DNA of 54,532 nt from Prolixibacteraceae bacterium (GTDB lineage: Bacteria > Bacteroidota > Bacteroidia > Bacteroidales > Prolixibacteraceae): contig JAFLKN010000058.1 of NCBI GenBank assembly GCA_019163175.1, positions 1 to 54,532 of the forward strand, written 5' to 3'. A program made the position numbers and the translations under genes. Shown here piece after piece: positions 45,289 to 53,177 of the stretch (position 1 is its first letter; the number at the start of each line of letters is the position of its first letter). Under the pieces are notes generated by a model, which saw only the letters and a program-made list of their open reading frames with translations, was not told the DNA's origin and ran no database searches.

Positions 45289-45945
45289 TTACTGCCCTGA
45301 TCCTAATATTTTCCACAAATCCTGCGGCTTCTCGCTAAAAACTTCGTTAAATAAATACACCGAACCCACTATAAAAGCAATAAAGCCCAACGCAATAATG
45401 ATTTGCGCCCACGATGTTTTCTGTATTTCGTGCCGGTCTTTAATTTCGCAAACTTCGCCAGGGCAGTATTGAGCTTTCTTACCATAGTACCAGCCATAAA
45501 ACAGACAACCCAAACAAATTCCGAAAGCCGATTCGAACAATAGGAAAATAAGGCAAATCAAACAGATTAAACCAGTGATAGGACTATAGGAATTCACAAA
45601 TACAACCAATACCAACATTATCAAACCCATAATCAGGCCGATAACCCATGCAAACTTTTTTTGTGCTGCGCCAACGTACTCCGGAACTTGCCTGCGTACA
45701 ATCCACCGGCCTATAATCAGGGTTGGTGAAAATTTCGGACTAATAAAAACCCTAATCAGAAAATCAAGCAGGAAAGCTAGTATAAAATACTTCAGCATTG
45801 CAAAATTCCCTTTTGTAATGGCAATCACGATGGCTAAAAAAGCCCATACAAATAATATTCCGGCAGCTGCCCGAATTTCCCGTTCGTTCAAGACCGGAAT
45901 TACATAGCCGTCTACGTCTTCACCAAATTTGATCACTTTGCTCAT
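45289..45945 (-). CDS. DUF4395 domain membrane protein
   Basis: The 218-residue protein has a DUF4395 domain: DVDGYVIPVLNEREIRAAAG, the segment LDFLIRVFISPKFSPTLIIG, and several transmembrane helices (FVWAFLAIVIAITKG, VIGLIMGLIMLVLVVFV, LICLICLIFLLFESAFGICLG). A short cysteine-bearing stretch CPGEVCEI follows the membrane part, then one more helix. DUF4395 proteins are of unknown function and sometimes occur with thiol-redox genes. It converges with the histidine kinase gene, 49 bases away. Confidence 0.85.
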   Translation of the reverse strand: MSKVIKFGEDVDGYVIPVLNEREIRAAAGILFVWAFLAIVIAITKGNFAMLKYFILAFLLDFLIRVFISPKFSPTLIIGRWIVRRQVPEYVGAAQKKFAWVIGLIMGLIMLVLVVFVNSYSPITGLICLICLIFLLFESAFGICLGCLFYGWYYGKKAQYCPGEVCEIKDRHEIQKTSWAQIIIALGFIAFIVGSVYLFNEVFSEKPQDLWKILGSGQ

Positions 45946-46120
45946 ATTTTTTAGTTTTAGTTAAACATCCTGAAATCGAACAAAAAAGATACGAAATAGT
46001 TTTGATAAACCAATTTTTAAAAGTTCTACATTTCTGTTCGACCAATCACAACAATCCTACACCAATGTAGTGTAAGCGAATAATAACCATTCATTATCAG
46101 CACATTAATTTAGTGGCAGA

Positions 46121-46153
46121 ATTTTTGATTACCTACCTTCCTGAATCAAAAAT
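46121..46153. promoter_or_regulatory. Perfect inverted repeat just before the Rop-like gene
   Basis: ATTTTTGATT (46121-46130) and AATCAAAAAT (46144-46153) are perfect inverted 10-mers around a 13-base loop, ending 8 bases before the ATG at 46162. This could be an operator or an mRNA hairpin that covers the start. A possible -7 box TAGTTTTG is at 45997-46004. Confidence 0.5.
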
Positions 46154-46161
46154 CGGAAAAT

Positions 46162-46383
46162 ATGAAGGCAGAAGAAATTGGTGAACTTGAAATTTTAGTC
46201 AATAAACTCAAATTTAAGGCCGGACAGAAAGCAAGCGACCTTCACGATTTAATAGAAGATCGTTTAATGACAGATTTTGAAGATATTCCGTCGTACGCAA
46301 AAACAGCATACGAGGCCTGCAGAGAATGGAGTACAAAAAACAACGAGTTACAGGCAGCCAAACAGAAGCAAGTAAATAGTTGA
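46162..46383 (+). CDS. Rop-like / DUF683 (CCE_0567-type) small protein
   Basis: The 73-residue protein is a helical hairpin: ELEILVNKLKFKAGQKASDL then HDLIEDRLMTDFEDIPSYA and KTAYEACREW. This pattern, with (K/R)xGQxxxDLHDLxED and DFExIPxxAxxAY, matches the Rop-like DUF683 family, one member of which (CCE_0567) is described as a metalloprotein and whose genes often lie in nitrogen-fixation clusters. No nif gene is visible here. The role outside nif clusters is not established. It stands alone with a striking inverted repeat before its start. The family call is from recognition and should be tested. Confidence 0.6.
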   Translation: MKAEEIGELEILVNKLKFKAGQKASDLHDLIEDRLMTDFEDIPSYAKTAYEACREWSTKNNELQAAKQKQVNS

Positions 46384-46454
46384 AGCGAATCTCATTTTAA
46401 AATTCGACTGATTTTTGAATCTGCGATTTAATCTTTTTTGCAACACGACTGTTA

Positions 46455-46462
46455 TAGATTTG
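46455..46462 (+). promoter_or_regulatory. Candidate -7 box before the 46488 gene
   Basis: TAGATTTG matches TAnnTTTG exactly and lies 25 bases before the ATG. The -33 region has no TTTG at 19-21 bases. Confidence 0.4.
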
Positions 46463-46487
46463 CATAAATGGCAGTAATATTTCTGAT

Positions 46488-46973
46488 ATGGAAATCTTTG
46501 ACAACGAACGAAATCTGAAGTTTATATTGGAGGAAATCAAAAAGGCAGATACATTTTATATGCTCTTCAAAAAAGAGTTTTCCGAATTAACCTATACCAG
46601 TATCCATCAGTTTTATCCGGAAATACGGCCATGCGAAGAAATTGATGAGCTTCTGGAAGCCTACGCCGTTGCAATTTTAAATGCCACTGAATCGGTAATC
46701 GATAAAGATCGGAATTATCCGTTGTACCGCCTGGAAGAAGAATTGGGCACCATGAATCGACTTACTTTAAAACTTCAGAAACTGGAAAAGAACAGCGACT
46801 TTCGGGAAGCAGTTCATCTGCATGCAAAAGAGCTTATGGTGAAGTATTTTGTTGCCATTTACGACTTATCCTCCACCGGATTCCGCTTGTTGGAGAAAAA
46901 CGCAAAACTCTACAATTGGGAATTTATTTCAAATTTTGAAAGCATTTTAGAGTCTCACGCATCCATCAGCTAA
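46488..46973 (+). CDS. Alpha-helical hypothetical protein
   Basis: A 161-residue, almost fully helical, acidic cytoplasmic protein (LKFILEEIKKADTFYMLFKK, EEIDELLEAYAVAILNATES, LEEELGTMNRLTLKLQKLEK). No signal peptide, membrane segment or metal motif is visible, and I recognise no family. Its last three codons and stop lie in the 26-base repeat that also occurs at 51685-51710, so the natural C-terminus may have been changed by repeat insertion. It follows the Rop-like gene by 104 bases on the same strand. Confidence 0.65.
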   Translation: MEIFDNERNLKFILEEIKKADTFYMLFKKEFSELTYTSIHQFYPEIRPCEEIDELLEAYAVAILNATESVIDKDRNYPLYRLEEELGTMNRLTLKLQKLEKNSDFREAVHLHAKELMVKYFVAIYDLSSTGFRLLEKNAKLYNWEFISNFESILESHASIS

Positions 46974-47043
46974 AGCAGACGGCAAAGGATATCAACCCTT
47001 TAAATAAAACCCAGTCAAATTTAATGCGCCTATCCTTTGCCGT
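46966..47043. repeat. Inverted repeat and first copy of a 26-base dispersed repeat
   Basis: 46966-46991 is identical over 26 bases to 51685-51710. In addition ACGGCAAAGGATA (46979-46991) pairs with TATCCTTTGCCGT (47031-47043), a perfect 13-bp stem. The repeat overlaps the stop codon of the upstream gene. Confidence 0.8.
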
Positions 47044-47071
47044 TGGTTTCAACCAACGGAGAACATAATCG

Positions 47072-50000
47072 CTATTCATTCCTCAACGCCTGCACCAAAT
47101 TCTGTTTGAAAGCCATACGAATAGCCACAAAGCTAAACACAGCGCCGCTTAAAATAACCAATACTGAAATGGCAGGTAGCCAAATCCACAGGCTGGCATA
47201 GAGCGAAGAAATCAAAGTGGGTAGACCACTCAATACTGCCGGAATCAGGCCAATTAAAACGGAAATGATCATCAGGAAAAGCTTTTCGCGCATCACAATC
47301 CGCTGAATAATGGGTTTGGAGAAACCTAACGACAACAGCAAAGCATATTCAGGAATTTGCTCAAACGTAATTCGGAAGATTAATATTCCAAGTCCGAGTG
47401 TGCCAATTAAAAGTCCTAGTGCACCCAACATCAGGAAAATGTTGAGGTACGTATTTTCAACAGTGTAAAACGACAGCAAACGATCGGTCGTGCGACTGAT
47501 TTCGGGGCCGTAATTGCGCATGCCAGTTTGCAAATCGCTGGCAACCGCAGTGGTGTCGGGCACATCAATCAAAAATACATTCGAGCCACTCACAGATGGA
47601 AATGCCCGGTTGAAATGATCTTCCGCTATAATTACATTGCCCTGAAATACCGAATTGGCCAATCCGCCCACCAGTTTCAGTTTCAAATCTTTTCCATCTT
47701 CGGTTTTATACATCAGCGTATCGCCCACACTTTTCATCAATCCCCACTGAATCACGGTTTGGTCGGCAATGGCCGGAATTACCTCATCAGCCAAAGTTTT
47801 AATTAGTGTCAGCCACGGATGCTGCGTATCCAAATCGTCGGTTCGTGTGGCAAAAGTAAATGCTCCGCGCTGATCAAAAGCAGCCGGATTGCAGGCAATC
47901 AAACGAGGCCGCGAAATTTTGTTCAGGTTCAGGCAACTGGCATCGTCGCCCGGCTGCGACTGGAACTGCACCAGTTCAGCAGTTTCCGGAATATTCAGGT
48001 CTTCCCTACCCTGCTTACTGTTAGCGTCAAAAAGCACCGGCATGGTGGTTTCCACAAAATAGTTGTATCCGCCCGTTCCCGAAGATGGCAATTCTGCTTT
48101 TGAAGTTAAATCTTTGCGGTTCAGTCCGGTGGAAACGACCATAAACACACCCACCGACAGAAAACTCACAATCATCACATTGCGGCGCCATTCTCCGGCA
48201 ATCCGTTTCAGCAGAAAGCTACGCAGTGAAAAATCCATAGCCCTTTCCTGAAAGGCCAACCGGCGCATCCAGAAATCGAACAACAAAATCAAACCCGGAA
48301 GCAATCCAAAACCGCTGATAAAGAACATTTCAGGATTAATCTCGCCACTCCGGAAACCCATTGCAAAAAGAAGGAAAAAGGAAAAAGTAATCAGGAAAAG
48401 GCCTAAACCAAGCGACCATCGTCCGCTTTTAATTTTAATTGAAATCTGTTTTCGCTGCAAAGCGATCGCTTCGTTTTTCAGGAAACGGGTCAGAATAAAC
48501 CAAACGGCAGTAATCGATAGTACAGCAATAATCAGGCTTCCCATGATCAGCGAAACCGGGCGAATATGAATGTTGACAATCGAAGTGCGGACAATCTCGA
48601 CCCAAATGGTATTTATGGCTTGCAAAATCAGACGATTGTACCAGATACTGAACGGAATGCCGAGCAAAATACCGACCAGCACAAATACAGAAGCTTCGGC
48701 CAAAAACAATTTGCGAATCGCCGGAAACGAAAAACCGAGTGCGGTCAAGGTTCCGATTTCGGTCTTTCGGAATCCGAGGTAAAGTTTGAACAACAGGAAA
48801 GCCAGCAATACCGCGGCAAACAGCACAAAAAAGCTGAGGCCGATAAACAAACCGCCAAAGTCGGTGCCGCCACTGGCAGCCGCGAGTCCGTCGGTTTTTA
48901 CATCGCGAACCTCGAACCCAAGCTGAGCAGGCAAAAGTCCGGCCAGCAGTTGGTTTTCAAACTCAGACTTTTTCAGTCCGTCAATGCGAATCGCAGTGGT
49001 TTGTCCAAAGCGGTTTCCCCACAGTTTTTGCGCCGTTTCGAGCGAAACAAACGCTTTAGGAGTTCCTTTGTGTGCCTTCCAGTAATCTTCGTCAAGAGGC
49101 CTTATTTTCTTCAAATCCACAGGTACACCGGTTTTCCAGTCGCGGCAGTTTCCGGCGTCCGAAAGCCCTGGAATCACCGGAGCTAACTGAGGATCAGCTT
49201 TTGCACCTTCGATTTTGAAGATCGAACTGATCAAAAAGGTGGTATCTTTCTGAACCAATCGGCGCAACGGCCCAACCTCAAAATACGAAACCTTTACCTG
49301 ATCACCGACTTTGGCTTTCAGGTCATCGGCTAACCATTCGCTGACCGCCATTTGATTTCCTGAAAGCTTCGGATCAGTTGACACAAACGAATACGGAGTT
49401 TGCTTTCCATTCAGGGTAAACTCGTTTACAAAATAGCTAAAAATGGACTGCGCACCGGAAACCTGTTTCAGGCTAAATTGCTCAACCATTGGTTCAACAA
49501 ACACCCGATCAGATATTAATTCCGTGTAATTCAGTTCCAGATTTTCTCTGATTTTTAGGTTCACATCGTCAAGTTTCCAACCTTTTTGCAGGTTTTGAAT
49601 CAGTTCTTCTCCGGAAATACCTTCGCCAAACAATAATACATTGGCTTTTTGCTGAAGTCCCATTTGTTCGTTTAACCACTTCAAATTCAGGAAAACATTG
49701 CGTGGCGCAGATTGTATATTTTTCAGATTGAAATTGCCCAATTCATCCGGGTTCAGGATTCGCGCCACCGAAACACGAAACGAAACCGTCGATTCTTTTT
49801 CGGAAACAAAAGGCGTATTGGCTGGAAATGTATTTAGTTTATTCAGCCGAAGCAAAAACTCATCACCCACTTTCAGGCCGGAAAGCGAAGCAAGATTTTC
49901 ATTGATCGCCACTTCGTTATTTTGCAGTTGAAATACCTCAGGATAATTGGCGAAATTTCCAATTGTCGCATCAACTCCCCAAACTGCCAATTGATTGATC

Positions 50001-50305
50001 CTAAGGTCACCGCCATCAATCACGCCAAAGCCATTGGCACGGAGCAAAGCTGCCGTTTCTATTCCGGTTTTTTCAGCCAGTTCATTAGCAAGCTGAGTTC
50101 TGAACAAGCGTTCGCCTGCCGTAATCACCTGCGAAGTTTTGCCCAACCGCTGCACGGTAATCTGCTGCAAGCTGTATTTCACCGAATCACCAATAATGAG
50201 CGCACCCACCAGAATGGCTGTGCTTAAAGCGATTCCGAGAATTATCGTCAGGTTCAGCCTTCGATAGAACCAGACAGATTTCAGTATCAGTTTGTAAATG
50301 GACAT
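47072..50305 (-). CDS. FtsX-type ABC transporter permease
   Basis: The 1077-residue protein has an N-terminal membrane helix (LTIILGIALSTAILVGALII), a large periplasmic MacB-PCD-like domain, three helices in an FtsX arrangement (GLFIGLSFFVLFAAVLLAFL; ASVFVLVGILLGIPFSI; LIMGSLIIAVLSITAVWFIL), further helices (SLGLGLFLITFSFFLLFAMG), a second periplasmic domain and a C-terminal FtsX block (LNIFLMLGALGLLIGTLGLG ... SVLVILSGAVFSFVAIRMAF). It is therefore a double-length permease of the LolC/E or MacB superfamily, whose members work by mechanotransmission rather than channelling. Its ATPase is probably the product of the gene at 50998-51663. Substrate unknown. Confidence 0.88.
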   Translation of the reverse strand: MSIYKLILKSVWFYRRLNLTIILGIALSTAILVGALIIGDSVKYSLQQITVQRLGKTSQVITAGERLFRTQLANELAEKTGIETAALLRANGFGVIDGGDLRINQLAVWGVDATIGNFANYPEVFQLQNNEVAINENLASLSGLKVGDEFLLRLNKLNTFPANTPFVSEKESTVSFRVSVARILNPDELGNFNLKNIQSAPRNVFLNLKWLNEQMGLQQKANVLLFGEGISGEELIQNLQKGWKLDDVNLKIRENLELNYTELISDRVFVEPMVEQFSLKQVSGAQSIFSYFVNEFTLNGKQTPYSFVSTDPKLSGNQMAVSEWLADDLKAKVGDQVKVSYFEVGPLRRLVQKDTTFLISSIFKIEGAKADPQLAPVIPGLSDAGNCRDWKTGVPVDLKKIRPLDEDYWKAHKGTPKAFVSLETAQKLWGNRFGQTTAIRIDGLKKSEFENQLLAGLLPAQLGFEVRDVKTDGLAAASGGTDFGGLFIGLSFFVLFAAVLLAFLLFKLYLGFRKTEIGTLTALGFSFPAIRKLFLAEASVFVLVGILLGIPFSIWYNRLILQAINTIWVEIVRTSIVNIHIRPVSLIMGSLIIAVLSITAVWFILTRFLKNEAIALQRKQISIKIKSGRWSLGLGLFLITFSFFLLFAMGFRSGEINPEMFFISGFGLLPGLILLFDFWMRRLAFQERAMDFSLRSFLLKRIAGEWRRNVMIVSFLSVGVFMVVSTGLNRKDLTSKAELPSSGTGGYNYFVETTMPVLFDANSKQGREDLNIPETAELVQFQSQPGDDASCLNLNKISRPRLIACNPAAFDQRGAFTFATRTDDLDTQHPWLTLIKTLADEVIPAIADQTVIQWGLMKSVGDTLMYKTEDGKDLKLKLVGGLANSVFQGNVIIAEDHFNRAFPSVSGSNVFLIDVPDTTAVASDLQTGMRNYGPEISRTTDRLLSFYTVENTYLNIFLMLGALGLLIGTLGLGILIFRITFEQIPEYALLLSLGFSKPIIQRIVMREKLFLMIISVLIGLIPAVLSGLPTLISSLYASLWIWLPAISVLVILSGAVFSFVAIRMAFKQNLVQALRNE

Positions 50306-50319
50306 ATCAGTTTTTGTTT

Positions 50320-50386
50320 AAACACAAAGGCACGAAGGCACAAAGAATATTTAAAATTAACTTCGTGACTCTATGGCTTTGTGTTT
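50320..50386. repeat. Inverted repeat between permease and DUF1697 genes
   Basis: AAACACAAAG (50320-50329) pairs with CTTTGTGTTT (50377-50386), and CACGAAG (50331-50337) with CTTCGTG (50361-50367). Word-like, similar in style to the other intergenic repeats here. Confidence 0.65.
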
Positions 50387-50387
50387 A

Positions 50388-50930
50388 TTATGAGTTTATC
50401 ATTTCATGCAATTTCATTACAGTTTTCCAGTTTCGGGTGGTTGCCGAAACTTTCAGTTTTGATTCGAAAAACGGATTGGTCAGCTTTGAGGTTCCATAAC
50501 CAGCAGCGCAGAAAATAAACACATCCTTCCCGATGATTTCATATCGATCAGGCATAAACTGAAACGGTTTAATTTTCTCCAGTAATTCCTGGGAAGGAAC
50601 TTCCTTCAGACAAGTGAGGTGCAACCGGTCGATATCCACATTTTCTTCTTTCAGAAATGGATTTTGAGCTATGGATTCTGCCCATTCTTCTGCCGTTCGG
50701 ACAAGAACCGGAATATCAAATCCGAATGATTCGCTGAAAGCCTTCTGCAAGCGAGTTTCCAATTCAGAAATAGATTCGGACCGAGACCATTCAAAAACCA
50801 CATTTCCACTTTGGATGTAGGTTTGTACATTCTGCAAGCCCATGTTTTCGCATAGCTTTTTCAGGTCGGTCATCGGTACCTTCCGGCCTGTTCCAACATT
50901 AATTCCGCGAAGTATAGCTATGTAGCGCAT
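50388..50930 (-). CDS. DUF1697 domain protein
   Basis: The 180-residue protein shows the DUF1697 opening: YIAILRGINVGTGRKVPMTD, LKKLCENMGLQNVQTYIQSG and NVVFEW, then ETRLQKAFSESFGFDIPVLV and a C-terminal RNWKTVMKLHEM motif. It is cytoplasmic; the function of the family is not known. It lies between the ABC ATPase and the permease genes on the same strand, with repeat-bearing gaps on both sides, so it separates two genes that normally adjoin. Whether it is part of the transporter operon is uncertain. Confidence 0.9.
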   Translation of the reverse strand: MRYIAILRGINVGTGRKVPMTDLKKLCENMGLQNVQTYIQSGNVVFEWSRSESISELETRLQKAFSESFGFDIPVLVRTAEEWAESIAQNPFLKEENVDIDRLHLTCLKEVPSQELLEKIKPFQFMPDRYEIIGKDVFIFCAAGYGTSKLTNPFFESKLKVSATTRNWKTVMKLHEMINS

Positions 50931-50997
50931 GATGTTGAAATTTGAAAATTTGGAGTTTAAATGCTATGTGACCTATGTGTCTATTGTGGTTCCCGAA

Positions 50998-51663
50998 TCA
51001 GGATTCAACCAGGTTGCCGTCTTCAAGCCGATAGATCCGATCCATTTTTCTGGCTACATCCATCGAATGTGTGACCACAATTAGGGTAACTCCTTCTTCC
51101 TGATTCAGTTCGACCAGCAAATCGGTCAGGTTAAAAGCAGATTCCTGATCGAGTGCACCGGTAGGTTCATCGGCCAGAATCAGTCCGGGACGGTTGATTA
51201 ATGCCCTTGCAACCGCAGTTCGCTGGCATTCGCCACCCGAAAGTTCAGATGGTTTTTGGTGAGCGACTTCCGACAATCCCATCCGGGATATCAATTTCTG
51301 AGCGCGTTCCAATGTTTCTTTTCCCTGAAGTTTTTTGTCAGTCAGCGTTGGTAAAAGTATGTTTTCGAGCAAGGTGAGTTGCGGCAACAGGTGGTGCATC
51401 TGGAACACAAAACCTATTTTTTCATTCCGGAATGCGGCCATTTGCTGATCGGAAAATAACGACAAATCCTCATTTTTGAAGTACATTTTGCCTGAATCAG
51501 GTCGATCCAAAGTTCCGATCAAGTTCAGTAAAGTGGTTTTACCCGAACCTGACGGCCCAACAATGGCAACTCGCTCTCCAGCTGCAATTTCCAAATCAAG
51601 CTGATCGAGAATCGTACGATCTTTAGAGTAGGATTTGGTTACTTTTTCGAGTTTAAGTAGCAT
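50998..51663 (-). CDS. ABC transporter ATP-binding protein (LolD/MacB type)
   Basis: The 221-residue ATPase has Walker A GPSGSGKTTLLNLIG, Q loop FVFQMHHLLPQLTLLEN, signature LSGGECQRTAVARAL, Walker B GLILADEPTGALD and the switch His in VVTHSMD. Sequence and length put it with LolD, MacB and FtsE-like ATPases, which pair with FtsX-type permeases. The likely partner is the 1077-residue permease, two genes downstream. It lies 85 bases after the glycosyltransferase gene. Confidence 0.95.
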   Translation of the reverse strand: MLLKLEKVTKSYSKDRTILDQLDLEIAAGERVAIVGPSGSGKTTLLNLIGTLDRPDSGKMYFKNEDLSLFSDQQMAAFRNEKIGFVFQMHHLLPQLTLLENILLPTLTDKKLQGKETLERAQKLISRMGLSEVAHQKPSELSGGECQRTAVARALINRPGLILADEPTGALDQESAFNLTDLLVELNQEEGVTLIVVTHSMDVARKMDRIYRLEDGNLVES

Positions 51664-51681
51664 AGTTTATTTTTTTCATGT

Positions 51682-51710
51682 CCGTCAGCTAAAGCAGACG
51701 GCAAAGGATA
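51682..51710. repeat. Second copy of the 26-base dispersed repeat
   Basis: 51685-51710 is identical to 46966-46991. Here it also carries the small hairpin CCGTC/GACGG (51682-51686/51697-51701). Confidence 0.8.
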
Positions 51711-51748
51711 AGTCCCTTCGATCATTATTTTTACTTTTCTAGGAATGA

Positions 51749-53038
51749 CTACACTTTTAATGCGCCTTCATACACCGCCACCATCTTTTTGGCTTGTGCA
51801 TGAATATCAAAATGTGCCTTCACACCGGCAATTCCGGCAGCACTTAATTCCTGAAGGCGGGCATCGTCAAAAATAAGTTCACCAAGGGCTTTCGCCAACA
51901 ATTCCGGTTTATTTTCACCGTAAACGACACCACCACCACTGATTTCAATGACTTCGGAGAAAGCACCCAAAGCAGGTTGAACCATTGGAATTCCGGAAGC
52001 CATCGCTTCAAGCATGTACAAGCCGAAAGCCTCTCCATTTAATACCGGAACCGAAATTAAGCGCACCGAATCGAAAAATTTCTGGCGTTCTTCGCCTTCA
52101 AATTCATCGACCCAAAATACATCGGCTTCGAGTTTTGCTTTGGCCAGTTTTCGTTTTTGCTCTTTCATAAATTGCAGGTCATCACCGGTTTTTCCCCCGG
52201 TTATTTTAAGCTGAACCGCCGAATACTTCGGATCTTTCCGGAGTAAAACAAAGGCATCAACCAAAACGGCCAAACCATTTTCTTCGCACATCCGCGAAAG
52301 GTAGCCAATCATTGGTCCCTTTTCAGCAATTGGTTTAGGCGAATAATCAGCCGCATCAACACCCAAATGAACGGTTTGCATTTTGCTTTCTGGAATTGTC
52401 ATGCGCTGATGTATTTCCGAAGCAAAATAATTGCTGACGGGAATAAACACATCCACATCCCGACCTCGTTCACTCATCAAATCCCATACTTCTTTTCTGA
52501 AATGATCATCCATCGCATCCACCCATACATCTTCGTCCTGAAGCGAGCAAATCACCGTAATGTTCATCCGCTGTTTAATCCGGTGAGCCAGTCCGAGCAG
52601 CAAGGCATTCGAGAGGTGAACCACATCGGGTTTGGCCTCATCGGCCAACCAATCTACCAATCGCTCAAGTTCTTCTTTTTGGCCGCCATCTTCACCCAAC
52701 AACATCGAAATCGTCATTCCTTCCAAACCTTTGGCACGGGTTGAACCGGCCTTTCGTGCAGCCATTTCCAGCACACTTTTCGAATCGAGTGCATGTTCTA
52801 TAAATGCAGGCATGTGTCTGAAAATCGGGAATTGCTGCTTGAGATAAAGGTTCACTGCGCCGTAAAAAACCGGCACTTCGTCCAGATCGTGGGCATCGTC
52901 GAAAATAGGGAGATACAAAGGAACCTTGATGGTATCGTGCCCCAAATCCTTCAAAGCCCTGACAAATTTGCTGTCGCGCATACAGTTTCCGCAGTAGAAA
53001 CTACCACCCGAGCCTGGAATAATTTGTGCGATTTTCAT
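51749..53038 (-). CDS. Glycosyltransferase family 4 protein
   Basis: The 429-residue protein has the GT-B fold of family 4: N-terminal KIAQIIPGSGGSFYCGNCMR, the acceptor-domain part PDVVHLSNALLLGLAHRIKQ, the interdomain VFIPVSNYFASEIHQRM and PMIGYLSRMCEENGLAVLVD, and the nucleotide-sugar motif EAFGLYMLEAMASGIPMVQP with the EX7E glutamates. It is cytoplasmic or loosely membrane-bound. Acceptor and donor cannot be read. It lies between the propeller gene and the ABC ATPase gene, which suggests that the product is an exported glycan or glycolipid. Confidence 0.9.
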   Translation of the reverse strand: MKIAQIIPGSGGSFYCGNCMRDSKFVRALKDLGHDTIKVPLYLPIFDDAHDLDEVPVFYGAVNLYLKQQFPIFRHMPAFIEHALDSKSVLEMAARKAGSTRAKGLEGMTISMLLGEDGGQKEELERLVDWLADEAKPDVVHLSNALLLGLAHRIKQRMNITVICSLQDEDVWVDAMDDHFRKEVWDLMSERGRDVDVFIPVSNYFASEIHQRMTIPESKMQTVHLGVDAADYSPKPIAEKGPMIGYLSRMCEENGLAVLVDAFVLLRKDPKYSAVQLKITGGKTGDDLQFMKEQKRKLAKAKLEADVFWVDEFEGEERQKFFDSVRLISVPVLNGEAFGLYMLEAMASGIPMVQPALGAFSEVIEISGGGVVYGENKPELLAKALGELIFDDARLQELSAAGIAGVKAHFDIHAQAKKMVAVYEGALKV

Positions 53039-53043
53039 AGGAG

Positions 53044-53176
53044 AAGCCCCTCCCCAGCCCTCCCCGAAGGGGATGGAGTAATAATGCTCTGTTCCATGTT
53101 TGTCACTTTATATTAAAGGTACTTTTCAAAATTGCATTTTTCAAGCCCCCTCTTTCGGAGGGGGTTTGGGGGAGGC
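53044..53176. repeat. G/C-rich inverted repeat between propeller and GT4 genes
   Basis: AGCCCCTCCCC near 53044 is mirrored by GGGGGAGGCT near 53167-53176. Inside are CCCCCTC/GAGGGGG (53146-53152/53158-53164) and a CCCTCCCCGAAGGGG hairpin (about 53058-53072). It is much richer in G+C than the rest of the window. Confidence 0.7.
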
Positions 53177-53177
53177 T

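Noticed and set aside
48566-49186. A 206-codon frame on the plus strand
   Set aside because: It is antisense to the permease gene, low in hydrophobic core residues and rich in Gln/Arg/Lys, as expected of a mirror frame.
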